Shown here: piece by piece, positions 27,863-37,450 of the stretch
Layout of the letters: each line of letters begins with the position of its first letter
Numbering within the stretch: position 1 is the first letter of the stretch
From: Brachybacterium faecium DSM 4810
GTDB lineage: Bacteria > Actinomycetota > Actinomycetes > Actinomycetales > Dermabacteraceae
Assembly (NCBI GenBank): GCA_000023405.1
Contig: CP001643.1
Span: forward strand, 1,240,001-1,304,000
Reading direction: 5' to 3'
Length of the DNA stretch: 64,000 nucleotides
Program-made: the position numbers and the translations under genes
The notes under the pieces: model-generated
The model's database searches: none
Seen by the model: only the letters and a program-made list of their open reading frames with translations
Told to the model about the DNA's origin: nothing

Positions 27863-29008
27863 TCAGGAGCGCTTGACGCTCAGCGGCAGCTTCATCCCGC
27901 CCAGCCCCCGCGGCTTGTGCACGAGGGCGCGGGCGATCTGCTGGAGCGCCTGTGCGGTGGGGGAATCCGGCTCCGAGACCACCAGCGGCACGCCCCGGTC
28001 GGCGCCCTCGCGCAGGGCGGGATCCAGCCCCACCCGGCCCAGCACCGGCACGTCGTGCCCCACGGCGCGGGCCAGCGTGGCCGCGACCCGGTCGCCGCCG
28101 CCGGTGCCGAACACGTCCATCACGGAGCCGTCGGGCAGGGTCAGGCCGGCCATGTTCTCGACCACCCCGGCGATCTCCTGCTCGGTCGAGGTGGACAGGG
28201 AGCCCACCCGCTCGGCCACTCCCGAGGCGGACTGCTGCGGCGTGGTGACCACGACCATCTGCGCGCCCGGCAGCAGCTGCGCCACCGAGATCGCGACGTC
28301 GCCGGTGCCGGGCGGCAGGTCCAGCAGCAGCACGTCCAGATCGCCCCAGAACACGTCCGAGGCGAACTGCTCGATCGCACGGTGCATCTTCGGGCCGCGC
28401 CACACCACGGCCTGGCCCTCGGGCACGAACATGCCGATGCTCATCACCGCGACCCCGTGCCCCGTGGGCGGCATCAGCAGGTCGGAGACCTTGGTGGGCT
28501 GATCGGTGATCCCGAACATGCCGGGCATCGAGAACCCGTGGATGTCCGCGTCGATCACGCCCACGCGCAGCCCGTCGGCCGCCATCGCCGCGGCGAGGTT
28601 CGCGGTGACGGTGGATTTGCCGACCCCGCCCTTGCCCGAGGAGATCGCGAAGATGCGGGTGAGCGAGCCGGGCTGGTTGAAGGGGATCTGGCGGCGGCCC
28701 TGGCGCAGGCGGTGGGTGAGCTCGCGGCGCTGCTCCTCGGACATCGCGCTGGTGGAGACCTCCACCCGCGACAGGCCCGGGACGGTCGCGGTGGCCTCCG
28801 CCGTCTCGCGTTCGATGCGGTCCCGCATGGGGCAGCCCTCGATGGTGACGAGCACCTGGACGCGGGCGACGTCCTCGGCGTCGATCTCGACCGAGTCGAT
28901 CATGCCGAGCTCGGGGAGGGGGCGGTGGATCTCGGGATCCATCACGCCGTTGAGCGCTTCGTGGATCCGGGCGACGCGGTCGTCGTCGCCGTGGGAGGGG
29001 GTGGTCAC
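27863..29008 (-). CDS. mrp: Mrp/NBP35-family P-loop ATPase (Fe-S carrier)
   Basis: Cytoplasmic ATPase thought to carry iron-sulfur clusters to target proteins. The 381 residues have an N-terminal DUF59/MIP18 domain (about 10-95, with MDPEIHRPLPELGMI) and a MinD-like domain with the deviant Walker A GKGGVGKST (125-133), the switch motif DADIHGFSMP, and DLPPGTGD. The GTG start at 29008 overlaps the DUF1003 stop by four bases, the last link in a coupled operon pepP - MgtE-N/CBS - DUF1003 - mrp. This order is shared with mycobacteria (Rv1229c-Rv1232c). Confidence 0.93.
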   Translation of the reverse strand: MTTPSHGDDDRVARIHEALNGVMDPEIHRPLPELGMIDSVEIDAEDVARVQVLVTIEGCPMRDRIERETAEATATVPGLSRVEVSTSAMSEEQRRELTHRLRQGRRQIPFNQPGSLTRIFAISSGKGGVGKSTVTANLAAAMAADGLRVGVIDADIHGFSMPGMFGITDQPTKVSDLLMPPTGHGVAVMSIGMFVPEGQAVVWRGPKMHRAIEQFASDVFWGDLDVLLLDLPPGTGDVAISVAQLLPGAQMVVVTTPQQSASGVAERVGSLSTSTEQEIAGVVENMAGLTLPDGSVMDVFGTGGGDRVAATLARAVGHDVPVLGRVGLDPALREGADRGVPLVVSEPDSPTAQALQQIARALVHKPRGLGGMKLPLSVKRS

Positions 29009-29601
29009 TGGGTGTGCTGCTCCTTCGGTGGTGTGGGGGCGCCGGCCGGCGCCCGACGGTCCAGGGCCGCCTCGACCTCCTCGCGCAGCAGGCTGCGCAG
29101 GGCCTCGGCGTCCCGGGTGGGAGGGTCCTCGAGCTCCTCGAACAGGTCGCGCAGCTCTCCCCGCACGAAGTCGCGCGTGGCGACGTCGTTCAGGGCGAGG
29201 CGCAGCGAGGCGATCTCCCGGGTGATGAAGTCGGTGGTGGCGTGGTTGCGGTCGTTGGACTGGCGATCCTGCTCGGCCTGCACGCGGTCGCGGTCGTCCT
29301 GCCGGTTCTGCGCGAGCAGCAGCAGCGGCGCGGCGTAGGAGGCCTGCAGCGAGAGGATCAGTGTGAGCAGGGTGAAGTTCAGGGCGCGGGGGTCGAACTG
29401 CGCCGATTCCGGCATCACCGAGTTCCAGGTCAGCCACAGGGCGCAGAAGATCGTCATCCCGACCAGGAACGCCGGGGTGCCCATCATGCGGGCGAAGGCC
29501 TCCGCGCCCCGCCCGAAGGTGTCGCCGCGCAAAGGGTTGCGCAGCAGCTGCCGCCTGCGCGGCGCCGGGTCGTCGAGCGGTGCGATGTGGTGCTCTGCCA
29601 T
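29005..29601 (-). CDS. DUF1003 membrane protein
   Basis: A 198-residue inner-membrane protein with the DUF1003 core: GRGAEAFARMMGTPAFLVGMTIFCALWLTWN (helix 1), FDPRALNFTLLTLILSLQASYAAPLLLLAQNRQ (helix 2), then a charged coiled-coil tail (DRDRVQAEQDRQSNDRNH). Function is unknown. It is encoded two bases after the MgtE-N/CBS gene and overlaps mrp, so the products may act together, perhaps in metal handling (inference from context). Confidence 0.92.
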   Translation of the reverse strand: MAEHHIAPLDDPAPRRRQLLRNPLRGDTFGRGAEAFARMMGTPAFLVGMTIFCALWLTWNSVMPESAQFDPRALNFTLLTLILSLQASYAAPLLLLAQNRQDDRDRVQAEQDRQSNDRNHATTDFITREIASLRLALNDVATRDFVRGELRDLFEELEDPPTRDAEALRSLLREEVEAALDRRAPAGAPTPPKEQHTQ

Positions 29602-29603
29602 GC

Positions 29604-30944
29604 TCAGTCCTCCGTCGCGGCGTCGTCCTCGGCGTCCCGGGCCGTGGCCCGGGCGATCTCCGACAGGTCGATCTGGCCGGTGGTCGGCGGGGGCTCGTCC
29701 TGCTCGCGCCAGTCATCGGGCAGCACGTGGTCCAGCACGTCGTCGACGGTCACCGCGCCCAGCAGCCGGCCGTCCTCGTCGATCACCGGCATCGAGACCA
29801 GGTTGTAGGTGGCCATCTCGCGGGTCACGGTGGACAGCGGCGCGGTGGGCTCGACGGCGACCTTGTCCTGGTCGATGATCTCGCCGACGGGCCGGTCGGG
29901 CCGTTCGCGCAGCAGCTGCTGGAAGTGGACGATGCCCAGGAGCTTCCCGGTGGGGGTCTCGAGCGGGGAGCGGCACACGTGCACGGTCGAGGCGAGCGCC
30001 GCGTGGATCGCCTCGCGGCTGATCATCGCCAGGCAGTGCGCGACCGGGGTCTCGGGAGCGACGATGAGCGGCTCGGTGGTCATCATGCCGCCGGCGGTGT
30101 ACTCGTCATAGGCGAGCAGTCGGCGGACGTCCTCCGCCTCCTCCGGCTCCATGAGGTTCAGCAGATGGGCGGCGACGGAGTCCGGCAGCTCCTGCACGAG
30201 GTCGGCGGCGTCGTCGGGGTCCATGACGTCGAGGATGTCCGCGGCGCGGGTGGCGTCCAGCCCGGTCACCACCTCGACGCGGATGTCCTCCGGCAGCTCC
30301 TCGATGACGTCCGCGAGACGCTCGTCGGCCAGCTCGCCGGCCAGCTCGATGCGCCGCTTGGGCGCGAGCTCGTGGATGATCTCGGCGAGGTCCGCCGGGT
30401 TCAGGTCCTGGTACGAGGCGGCCAGCAGGTGCGCGGACTGCTCCGCCTGGGAGCCGTACAGCCCGGAGACCTCGGCCAGCTCGACGGTGAGGGTCTCGCC
30501 GCGGCTGACGAGCCGGCTCAGGGAGGAGCCCCGGCGCCGACGGCGCAGGTGCAGGCGGGAGACGTTCCAGTCCCGGTGGCGGTCCTGGTCCAGCGCGATG
30601 TCCAGCACCGTCGCCTCGCCGCTGCCGTCGTTCAGGGTCACCGCCCGGTCCAGCAGCTCGCCGATCACCAGCAGCTCGCCGGTGCGCTTCTCGAAGCGGC
30701 GCACGTTGAGCACCCCGGTGGAGATCACCTGGCCGGGGGAGATCGAGGTGACCCGGGTGATCGGCAGGAACACCCGCCGCTTCGCGCTGACCTCCACCAC
30801 CAGGCCCACCGCACGGGCGCTGGTGCGGCTCTGCGGCACCACCACGACGTCCCGGACCTTCGCCACCGCGTCCCCGATCGGGTCGAAGACGCTGGTGCCG
30901 GCCAGCCGGGCCGCGTAGAAGCGCGGCTGCGCGGTGCTGCTCAC
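29604..30944 (-). CDS. MgtE N-terminal/CBS domain protein without channel domain
   Basis: Soluble protein of 446 residues. The N-terminal third has PRC-barrel-like segments (ARLAGTSVFDPIGDAVAKVRDVVVV); the middle is the MgtE N domain of helical repeats (NPADLAEIIHELAPKRRIELAGELADERLADVIEEL), which in Mg2+ channels senses magnesium; the C-terminal third holds two CBS motifs (MTTEPLIVAPETPVAHCL; VEPTAPLSTVTREMATYNLVSMPVIDEDG). The transmembrane pore of MgtE is absent, so it is a sensor-like protein rather than a transporter. The GTG at 30944 overlaps the pepP stop by four bases and is preferred over an ATG seven codons upstream. Confidence 0.9.
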   Translation of the reverse strand: MSSTAQPRFYAARLAGTSVFDPIGDAVAKVRDVVVVPQSRTSARAVGLVVEVSAKRRVFLPITRVTSISPGQVISTGVLNVRRFEKRTGELLVIGELLDRAVTLNDGSGEATVLDIALDQDRHRDWNVSRLHLRRRRRGSSLSRLVSRGETLTVELAEVSGLYGSQAEQSAHLLAASYQDLNPADLAEIIHELAPKRRIELAGELADERLADVIEELPEDIRVEVVTGLDATRAADILDVMDPDDAADLVQELPDSVAAHLLNLMEPEEAEDVRRLLAYDEYTAGGMMTTEPLIVAPETPVAHCLAMISREAIHAALASTVHVCRSPLETPTGKLLGIVHFQQLLRERPDRPVGEIIDQDKVAVEPTAPLSTVTREMATYNLVSMPVIDEDGRLLGAVTVDDVLDHVLPDDWREQDEPPPTTGQIDLSEIARATARDAEDDAATED

Positions 30945-32488
30945 CGCTGCAGCTCGGAGATCCATCGCTCGACGTCCTCGGCACGGCGCGGCGCGGCCGC
31001 CGAGAGGTTCTCGACGCCGTCGGCCGTCACCAGCACGTCGTCCTCGATCCGCACACCGATCCCGCGCAGCTCCTCGGGGGCGAGCAGATCGTTCTCCTTG
31101 AAGTACAGCCCGGGCTCGATGGTGAAGACCATCCCCGGCTCCAGCTCGGCGTCGAGGTACATCTCGCGGCGCGCCTGGGCGCAGTCGTGCACGTCCATGC
31201 CCAGGTGGTGGCTGGTGCCGTGCGGCATCCAGCGGCGGTGCCACTGGCCCTCGGGGGAGAGGGACTCCGCGGCGGTGCCGGGCAGCAGCCCCCACTCCTC
31301 GAGCCGGTGGGCGAGCACCTCCATCGCCGCGGCGTGCAGCTCGCGGAAGCGCAGCCCCGGACGGGCCACGGCGAAGGCGGCCTCGGAGGCCTCGAGCACC
31401 GCGTCGTAGACCTTGCGCTGGGCGGGGGAGAAGGTGCCCGAGACCGGCAGGGTGCGGGTGACGTCCGCGGTGTACAGCGAGTCGATCTCGACGCCGGCGT
31501 CGATGAGCACCAGCTCGTCGGCGCGCACCACGCCGTTGTTGCGGGTCCAGTGCAGGGTGCAGGCGTGGTCGCCGGCCGCGGCGATGGTGTCGTAGCCGAC
31601 CCCGTTGCCGTCGGCCCGGGCGGTGGCCGCGAAGACGCCCTCGATGACCCGCTCGCCGCGGGGGTGGCCGACGGCCTCGGGCAGATGGCGGATGATGTCC
31701 TCGAAGCCGCGTAGGGTGGCGTCCACGGCCTCGCGCATCTGCCGGATCTCGTACTCGTCCTTCACGAGGCGCTGCTCGCTCGCGGCCTCCTTGAGCGCCG
31801 CCGCCTCCGCGGCCGCGTCGTCCCCGCCGGGCAGGCCGTTCTGGGCGCGGATCTCCTCGACCATCGCCTCGACGGAGGCGTCCACCTGCGGCATCACGGT
31901 CAGCGACAGCTGGGCGCCGACGTCCTTGGCGAGGTGGTCGCGCAGTTCGTCGATGTGGCGCACCTCGATGCCCAGGCGCTGCGAGGCCTCGGCGAGGGTG
32001 GGGCGGCGCCCCACCCACATCTCGCCGTAGCGGGCGTCGGCGTAGAACTCGCTGGTGTCGAAGCCGGCGCGGGGGCGGAAGAAGTACGTCGCCTCGGCGC
32101 GCTGCGGATCCTCCGCCGAGGGCTCGACCACGAGCACGCTGTCCGGTTCCTCGTCGGTGCCCAGCCCCGCGTAGTACGCGAAGGCGGTGTCCGGGCGGAA
32201 CGGGTAGTCGGTGTCGTTCGAGCGGACCTTGAGCACACCGGCGGGCAGCACCAGGCGTGCGGCGGGCAGGCGGCGCACTAGCGCGTCACGGCGCGCCGGG
32301 GTGAAGTCCGCGGCCTCGCGCCGTTCGGCATCGGGGACCGTCTCGTCCCATCCGGAGGAGATGAATTCGCGGAAGGCCTCGTTGTTCGGGCGCTGCGAGC
32401 GGGAGTCCCCGCGGGAGGCGAGATCTGCCATCCGCTCGGTGCCCTCGGTGGTGCCGGTGCTCTCGGTGCTGCTGTTCTCGGTGCTCAC
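30941..32488 (-). CDS. pepP: Xaa-Pro aminopeptidase (aminopeptidase P, M24B)
   Basis: Dimetal enzyme that removes the N-terminal residue before proline. The 515 residues have an N-terminal creatinase-like domain (FRPDTAFAYYAGLG) and a C-terminal pita-bread domain with the five metal ligands visible: Asp330 (LIDAG), Asp342 (TADVTRT), His427 (HGTSHHLG), Glu458 (TIEPGLYF) and Glu482 (RIEDD). The N-terminal 35 residues are Ser/Thr/Glu-rich and may be disordered. The GTG start has GAACAT six bases upstream, fitting a leaderless transcript. It heads the four-gene coupled operon ending with mrp and is divergent from the PHP gene. Confidence 0.95.
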   Translation of the reverse strand: MSTENSSTESTGTTEGTERMADLASRGDSRSQRPNNEAFREFISSGWDETVPDAERREAADFTPARRDALVRRLPAARLVLPAGVLKVRSNDTDYPFRPDTAFAYYAGLGTDEEPDSVLVVEPSAEDPQRAEATYFFRPRAGFDTSEFYADARYGEMWVGRRPTLAEASQRLGIEVRHIDELRDHLAKDVGAQLSLTVMPQVDASVEAMVEEIRAQNGLPGGDDAAAEAAALKEAASEQRLVKDEYEIRQMREAVDATLRGFEDIIRHLPEAVGHPRGERVIEGVFAATARADGNGVGYDTIAAAGDHACTLHWTRNNGVVRADELVLIDAGVEIDSLYTADVTRTLPVSGTFSPAQRKVYDAVLEASEAAFAVARPGLRFRELHAAAMEVLAHRLEEWGLLPGTAAESLSPEGQWHRRWMPHGTSHHLGMDVHDCAQARREMYLDAELEPGMVFTIEPGLYFKENDLLAPEELRGIGVRIEDDVLVTADGVENLSAAAPRRAEDVERWISELQR

Positions 32489-32494
32489 CCCTCG

Positions 32495-32500
32495 ATGTTC
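32495..32500 (-). promoter_or_regulatory. -10-like hexamer of leaderless pepP
   Basis: GAACAT on the minus strand, then six bases and the GTG of pepP. Confidence 0.4.
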
Positions 32501-32513
32501 TCATGGCGCGGTC

Positions 32514-32519
32514 TACGCT
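32514..32519 (+). promoter_or_regulatory. -10-like hexamer of leaderless PHP gene
   Basis: TACGCT, then six bases and the ATG at 32526. The two start sites of this divergent pair are only 37 bases apart. Confidence 0.5.
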
Positions 32520-32525
32520 GGGCCT

Positions 32526-33410
<885 letters not shown>

Positions 33411-33432
33411 GCAGCGCACAGCCCCCGCACAG

Positions 33433-33471
33433 CGCAGCGGCCCGTGACCTGGAGGGTCACGGGCCGCTGCG
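33433..33471. terminator. bidirectional hairpin terminator
   Basis: Perfect 16-bp stem (33434-33449 with 33455-33470), one further C-G pair outside, loop TGGAG. It lies between the convergent PHP and DEAD-box genes. Confidence 0.85.
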
Positions 33472-33509
33472 TCAGCGCGGGGGCGGAGGGGCTGCGCCGG
33501 TGCGGAGGG

Positions 33510-35258
33510 TCAGCTCTCCTGCGGTGCGCCGGCCTGGCCGGAGCCGCCGCCGGAGCGTCCGCGGCCGCCGCGGGAGCGGCGCCGACGAGGACGACCCTCG
33601 CCCGCGGGCTGCCCGCCCTTCTCCTCGGACGAGGAGGCGACCACCTCGCCGTTCACCCGGCGGGTGCGGGAGCGGGTCCGGCTGCGGCGCGGGCGCTCGC
33701 CCGTCGCCTCGTCGCCGAGGGGCTTCTCGGTGCGGGCGGGGCGCTCGGCCTCCCGCTCGCTGCGGTCGGTGCGCTCGCGATCACCGCGCTCGCTGTCGCG
33801 CCCGCCGCGGCCGCTGCGCCCACCGCGCTCGCCGCCGCTGCGACGCCCGCGGTCACCGCGCTCGCGCCGGCCGCCGCTGTCCTTCGCACCGCGGCCGCCG
33901 TCCGGACCGCCCAGGTCCTCGAGCTCCTCGGCCTCCAGGCCCTCGCGGGTGCGCTTGTCCTTGGGCAGCGTGCCCTTCGCCTCGGTGGGGATGTCGAGGT
34001 CGGCGAACAGGTGATCGGAGGTGGAGTAGGTCTCCACCGCCTCGGTGGACTCCAGGCCCAGCTGCCGGGCGATGAGCGCCCAGCGTGCGAGGTCCTCCCA
34101 GTCCACGAACGTGATCGCGGTGCCCTTCTTGCCCGCGCGGCCGGTGCGGCCGGTGCGGTGGAGGTAGGTCTTGTCGTCGTCGGGGCAGTTCCAGTTCACG
34201 ACGTGGGTGACGTCGGTGACGTCGATGCCGCGCGCGGCGACGTCGGTCGCCACCAGCACGTCGATCTTGCCGCTGCGGAAGGCGCGCAGCGCCTGCTCGC
34301 GGGCGCCCTGGCCGAGGTCGCCGTGCAGCGGGGCCGCGGCGAAGCCGCGGTCGGCCAGGTCGCCGGCCACGCGGTCCGCCTGGCGCTTGGTGCGCATGAA
34401 GATGATCGACAGGCCGCGGCCGCGGGCCTGCAGGATGCGGGCCATCACCTCGATCTTGTCGAGCTGGTGCGCGCGGTAGACGACCTGCTTGATGTCCGCC
34501 TTCGTGCGGGACTCATCGCCCGGGTCGTGGGCGCGGATGTGCGTGGGCTGCTTCATGAAGCGCCGGGCCAGCGCCATGATCGGGCCGGGCATGGTGGCGG
34601 AGAAGAGCATCGTCTGGCGCTTCACGGGCACCGCCTGGAGCAGCTTCTCGATGTCCTCGAGGAAGCCGAGGTCGAGCATCTCGTCGGCCTCGTCGAGCAC
34701 CGCGGTGCGCACCTGGGACAGGTCCAGGTACTTCTGGCGCATCAGGTCGATGAGCCGGCCCGGGGTGCCGACCACGACCTCGACGCCCTTCTCGAGCGCC
34801 TCGATCTGGGGCTCGTAGGCGCGGCCGCCGTAGACGGTGAGGATCCGGATCGGGCGCTTCGCGGAGGCGGTCTCCAGATCGTGCGCGACCTGCACCGCGA
34901 GCTCGCGGGTGGGCAGCACGACGAGCGCCTGCGGCGTGCCGATCGGGCGGTCGGCGGGGTTCGGCTCGCCCGGGGCCACGGAGTTCTGCAGCAGCGGGAT
35001 GCCGAAGCCGAGGGTCTTGCCGGTGCCGGTCTTCGCCTGCCCGATGATGTCGCGGCCGCGCAGGGCGACCGGCAGGGTCAGGGACTGGATCGGGAAGGGG
35101 GTGGTGATGCCCTTCGCGGCGAGGGCCTCGACGATGTCCGTGCGGACGTCGAAGTCGGCGAAGGTGCGCTCCTCGACGGGGGCGGCGGCGCCGGAGCTCT
35201 GCTCGACGGCGGGAGAGGCCGACACGGCCTCTTCGGTGTGCGGGATTGTGTCAGGCAC
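33510..35258 (-). CDS. DEAD-box RNA helicase
   Basis: ATP-dependent RNA helicase probably used in ribosome assembly, cold adaptation or RNA decay. The 582 residues show the Q motif (FADFDV...PFPIQ, Gln58), Walker A AKTGTGKT (75-82), PTREL, TPGR, DEAD (189-192), SAT (220-222), ATDVAARGID and HRTGRTGRAG. The last 150 or so residues form a low-complexity tail rich in Arg, Gly, Asp and Glu, ending in an RG-rich stretch typical of actinobacterial RhlE/DeaD-type proteins and likely to bind RNA. The start is GTG 35258 after GAGAG. In mycobacteria the gene next to DUF3107/TetR is rhlE, as here. Confidence 0.95.
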   Translation of the reverse strand: MPDTIPHTEEAVSASPAVEQSSGAAAPVEERTFADFDVRTDIVEALAAKGITTPFPIQSLTLPVALRGRDIIGQAKTGTGKTLGFGIPLLQNSVAPGEPNPADRPIGTPQALVVLPTRELAVQVAHDLETASAKRPIRILTVYGGRAYEPQIEALEKGVEVVVGTPGRLIDLMRQKYLDLSQVRTAVLDEADEMLDLGFLEDIEKLLQAVPVKRQTMLFSATMPGPIMALARRFMKQPTHIRAHDPGDESRTKADIKQVVYRAHQLDKIEVMARILQARGRGLSIIFMRTKRQADRVAGDLADRGFAAAPLHGDLGQGAREQALRAFRSGKIDVLVATDVAARGIDVTDVTHVVNWNCPDDDKTYLHRTGRTGRAGKKGTAITFVDWEDLARWALIARQLGLESTEAVETYSTSDHLFADLDIPTEAKGTLPKDKRTREGLEAEELEDLGGPDGGRGAKDSGGRRERGDRGRRSGGERGGRSGRGGRDSERGDRERTDRSEREAERPARTEKPLGDEATGERPRRSRTRSRTRRVNGEVVASSSEEKGGQPAGEGRPRRRRSRGGRGRSGGGSGQAGAPQES

Positions 35259-35308
35259 AGTTCAACTCTCTGATCATGGATATGCACGGCCATCGTAGCC
35301 CCCGGGAC

Positions 35309-35328
35309 CGTGCCGGGGCCCGGGCACG
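35309..35328 (-). terminator. weak hairpin after the metallophosphoesterase gene
   Basis: CGTGCC (35309-35314) pairs with GGCACG (35323-35328), with further GC pairs possible inside. It lies in the 110-base gap between the metallophosphoesterase stop and the helicase start. Confidence 0.35.
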
Positions 35329-35368
35329 CGGTGAGCCTCACGCGCGCCGGGCCCCGCCCGCCCCGCGC

Positions 35369-37162
35369 CTACCCCTCGCCGCCGTCGCTCGCGGGCAGCG
35401 GGCTGACCGGGTCGGTGGGCGTGACGCGGTCCTCGTCCGGCAGGCCCTCGCCGGGCTCGACCTCCTGCTCCGGCGGGATCGTGGACTCGGGCGTCTCGGC
35501 GCCCTCGGGGATCTCGAGCTCGGGGGCCTCGTCGGGCATCTGCGAGCGCTGGATCGAGACGGAGACCAGGCCCAGCCCGCCCATGACGATGTCGTCGTAG
35601 GCGACCAGCCGGCGCGTGTCCGCGTCGAAGTAGAGCATCCGCGCGGTGAGGTCCAGCGGGTCGTCGCCCTGCAGGACGGGGGCGACCCCGCCCGAGGCGA
35701 GCGCCCCGCCGGTCGAGCCGACCGTCAGCCAGTCCGTGCCGGAGTCCTCGCGGTCGAGCTCGACGTCGGAGGTGTGCATGTGCCCCGACAGCACCAGCGG
35801 CACCCGTCCGAGGAGGCCCTCGGGCTGGGTCGGGTCGTGGATCAGCGCGACGTCGACCGGATCCTCGGGATGCTCCTCGTCATAGCTCTCGATCGTGTCG
35901 CCGAGCTGGAAGATGGCGGCGTTGACCGCCTCGTCGCCCTCGCGCCAGCCGCCGGCGTCCGAGTCGTCGTCGGCCGCGAAGCGGGGGTCGCCGATGCCGG
36001 CGATCCGCAGGCCGGCCACCTCGACCACCTCGTTCTCGACCACGGTGGCGTTGGGCTGGGCGGCGATGGTCGCGGCCGCGGCGGCCCCGTCGTGGTTGCC
36101 GCTGACGTACACATACGGGATGTCGAGGGTGCCGATGCGGCGCAGCAGCTCGTTCTCGAGGGGGGTGCCCCACGAGACGATGTCGCCGGTGTCGATCACC
36201 GCGTCGATCGCGAACTGGGTGTGCAGCTGCTCGATGACGTCGTAGGCCTGCGGGTTGTCGTGGATGTCCGAGACGTGCAGGACCGTGATCACGTTCTCCT
36301 GGTCCAGGCCCACCGGCAGCGAGTCCGCGGCGATGTACAGCGCGGAGACCTGCCCCACGAACTCGGCGAGGGTGTCGCGGTAGCTCTGGTAGTCGATCAC
36401 CGTGCCGTGGCTGAGGTCCGCGATGTACGCGGCCTGGGAGAGCAGGCCCTCGAACTTCGGCTGGTTCAGCGACTCGGGGGAGAACGTCGCGGAGGTGGTG
36501 GCGAGGGAGGCGCCGACGACGGCGACCGCGCTGCCGCCGGCCAGCACGGCGCGGCGCACGCGGCGGAACGTCAGCCCCACCGCGAGGCCCGCCCCGGCCG
36601 CGGCGAACAGGGCGTTCAGGGCGGAGTTCTTCGCGGCGGCGGCGGCGAGGCTCTCGGGGGCGGACTCCTGCAGCTCGGCGAAGCCGGAGTCCGCATAGAA
36701 CAGCGCCTCGGCCTTCTCGACGTCGACGCCCTTGATCCGTGCCTCGATGCGCACCGGCGCGGTGTGCGAGTCGAAGGCGACCTGGCCCACCGGGGGCAGC
36801 AGGAGCACCGTCTCGGAGCTCAGCGAGGGCCGCACGTGCACGCTCGCGGTGAGCGGACCCACCTCGACCGTCGTCGGCGGGACGAGCAGCAGGCCGACGA
36901 TCCCGCCGAGCACCGCCACCACCGCGGTGGTGGTGATGTGCAGCAGGCGGGCCCTGCGGCGTCGCAGCCGCCGGCGGCGCACCGGCGTGCTCTCCGCCGA
37001 CGACTCCGTCGGCTCGCCACCCGGGGACCCGGCATCGGTCGACTCAGGAACGCTGGACTCAGGATCGGTCGACTCAAGATCGGCCGACTCAGGATCTGTC
37101 GGCACCGGCTCCCGGCCGGGCTCGACGGGATCCTGCGGCGGGTCGGCGTCGGTCGAGCTCAC
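35369..37162 (-). CDS. membrane-anchored metallophosphoesterase
   Basis: Calcineurin-like phosphoesterase of 597 residues whose catalytic domain should lie outside the cell. Order: acidic Pro/Glu/Ser N terminus with short repeats (to about 60), an Arg-rich stop (61-72), helix 1 (about 73-94), an external segment, helices 2 and 3 (about 182-222), then the catalytic domain with DIH (299-301), DTGD (324-327), GNHD (355-358), the ALIHD strand and SGHMH. The C-terminal tail is again Pro/Glu-rich. The GTG start lies seven bases after the DUF3107 stop, so TetR, DUF3107 and this gene may share a transcript. The substrate is unknown. Confidence 0.88.
   Translation of the reverse strand: MSSTDADPPQDPVEPGREPVPTDPESADLESTDPESSVPESTDAGSPGGEPTESSAESTPVRRRRLRRRRARLLHITTTAVVAVLGGIVGLLLVPPTTVEVGPLTASVHVRPSLSSETVLLLPPVGQVAFDSHTAPVRIEARIKGVDVEKAEALFYADSGFAELQESAPESLAAAAAKNSALNALFAAAGAGLAVGLTFRRVRRAVLAGGSAVAVVGASLATTSATFSPESLNQPKFEGLLSQAAYIADLSHGTVIDYQSYRDTLAEFVGQVSALYIAADSLPVGLDQENVITVLHVSDIHDNPQAYDVIEQLHTQFAIDAVIDTGDIVSWGTPLENELLRRIGTLDIPYVYVSGNHDGAAAAATIAAQPNATVVENEVVEVAGLRIAGIGDPRFAADDDSDAGGWREGDEAVNAAIFQLGDTIESYDEEHPEDPVDVALIHDPTQPEGLLGRVPLVLSGHMHTSDVELDREDSGTDWLTVGSTGGALASGGVAPVLQGDDPLDLTARMLYFDADTRRLVAYDDIVMGGLGLVSVSIQRSQMPDEAPELEIPEGAETPESTIPPEQEVEPGEGLPDEDRVTPTDPVSPLPASDGGEG
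37037..37096. repeat. four imperfect 15-bp repeats inside the metallophosphoesterase gene
   Basis: Units start at 37037, 37052, 37067 and 37082, each a variant of GGTCGACTCAGGATC. In frame they encode the repeated D/V-P-E-S-type motif in the cytoplasmic N terminus. Confidence 0.8.
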
Positions 37163-37169
37163 CGGCGGC

Positions 37170-37391
37170 TCAACCGAGGAAGCCGACGCGGCGAGGCTCC
37201 TCGGTGGAGACCTCGGCGTAGGCGACCTTCTCGCCCGGGATCAGCACGGTGCGGCCCTTGTCGTCCACGAGCGAGACGGGGGTGCCGTCGGCGATCGCGC
37301 CGCTGAGCCGCTCGAGGAGGGCGTCGGCCTTCTCCTCGGACTCGATGACGATCTCGCGGGGGGAGTGCTGGATGCCGATACGGATCTCCAT
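37170..37391 (-). CDS. DUF3107 family protein
   Basis: A 73-residue actinobacterial protein of unknown function. The sequence MEIRIGIQHSPREIVIES...ADGTPVSLVDDKGRTVLIPGEKVAYAEV...RRVGFLG is close to the family pattern, including the start MEIRIG and the end VGFG/FLG. In mycobacteria it likewise stands next to a TetR gene (Rv3208A/Rv3208). A GGAGGGAAGG site precedes the ATG. Context hints at a role with the TetR regulator, but nothing is shown. Confidence 0.93.
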   Translation of the reverse strand: MEIRIGIQHSPREIVIESEEKADALLERLSGAIADGTPVSLVDDKGRTVLIPGEKVAYAEVSTEEPRRVGFLG

Positions 37392-37450
37392 GACCTGACC
37401 TTCCCTCCGCCACCGGGGCGGGGACGTTCGTTGCTGTGCTCCCGGGGAGT

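Noticed and set aside
33444-35273. 609-residue plus-strand frame opposite the DEAD-box helicase
   Set aside because: Shadow of the helicase gene; no domains, low-complexity Ala/Gly/Val/Leu content.
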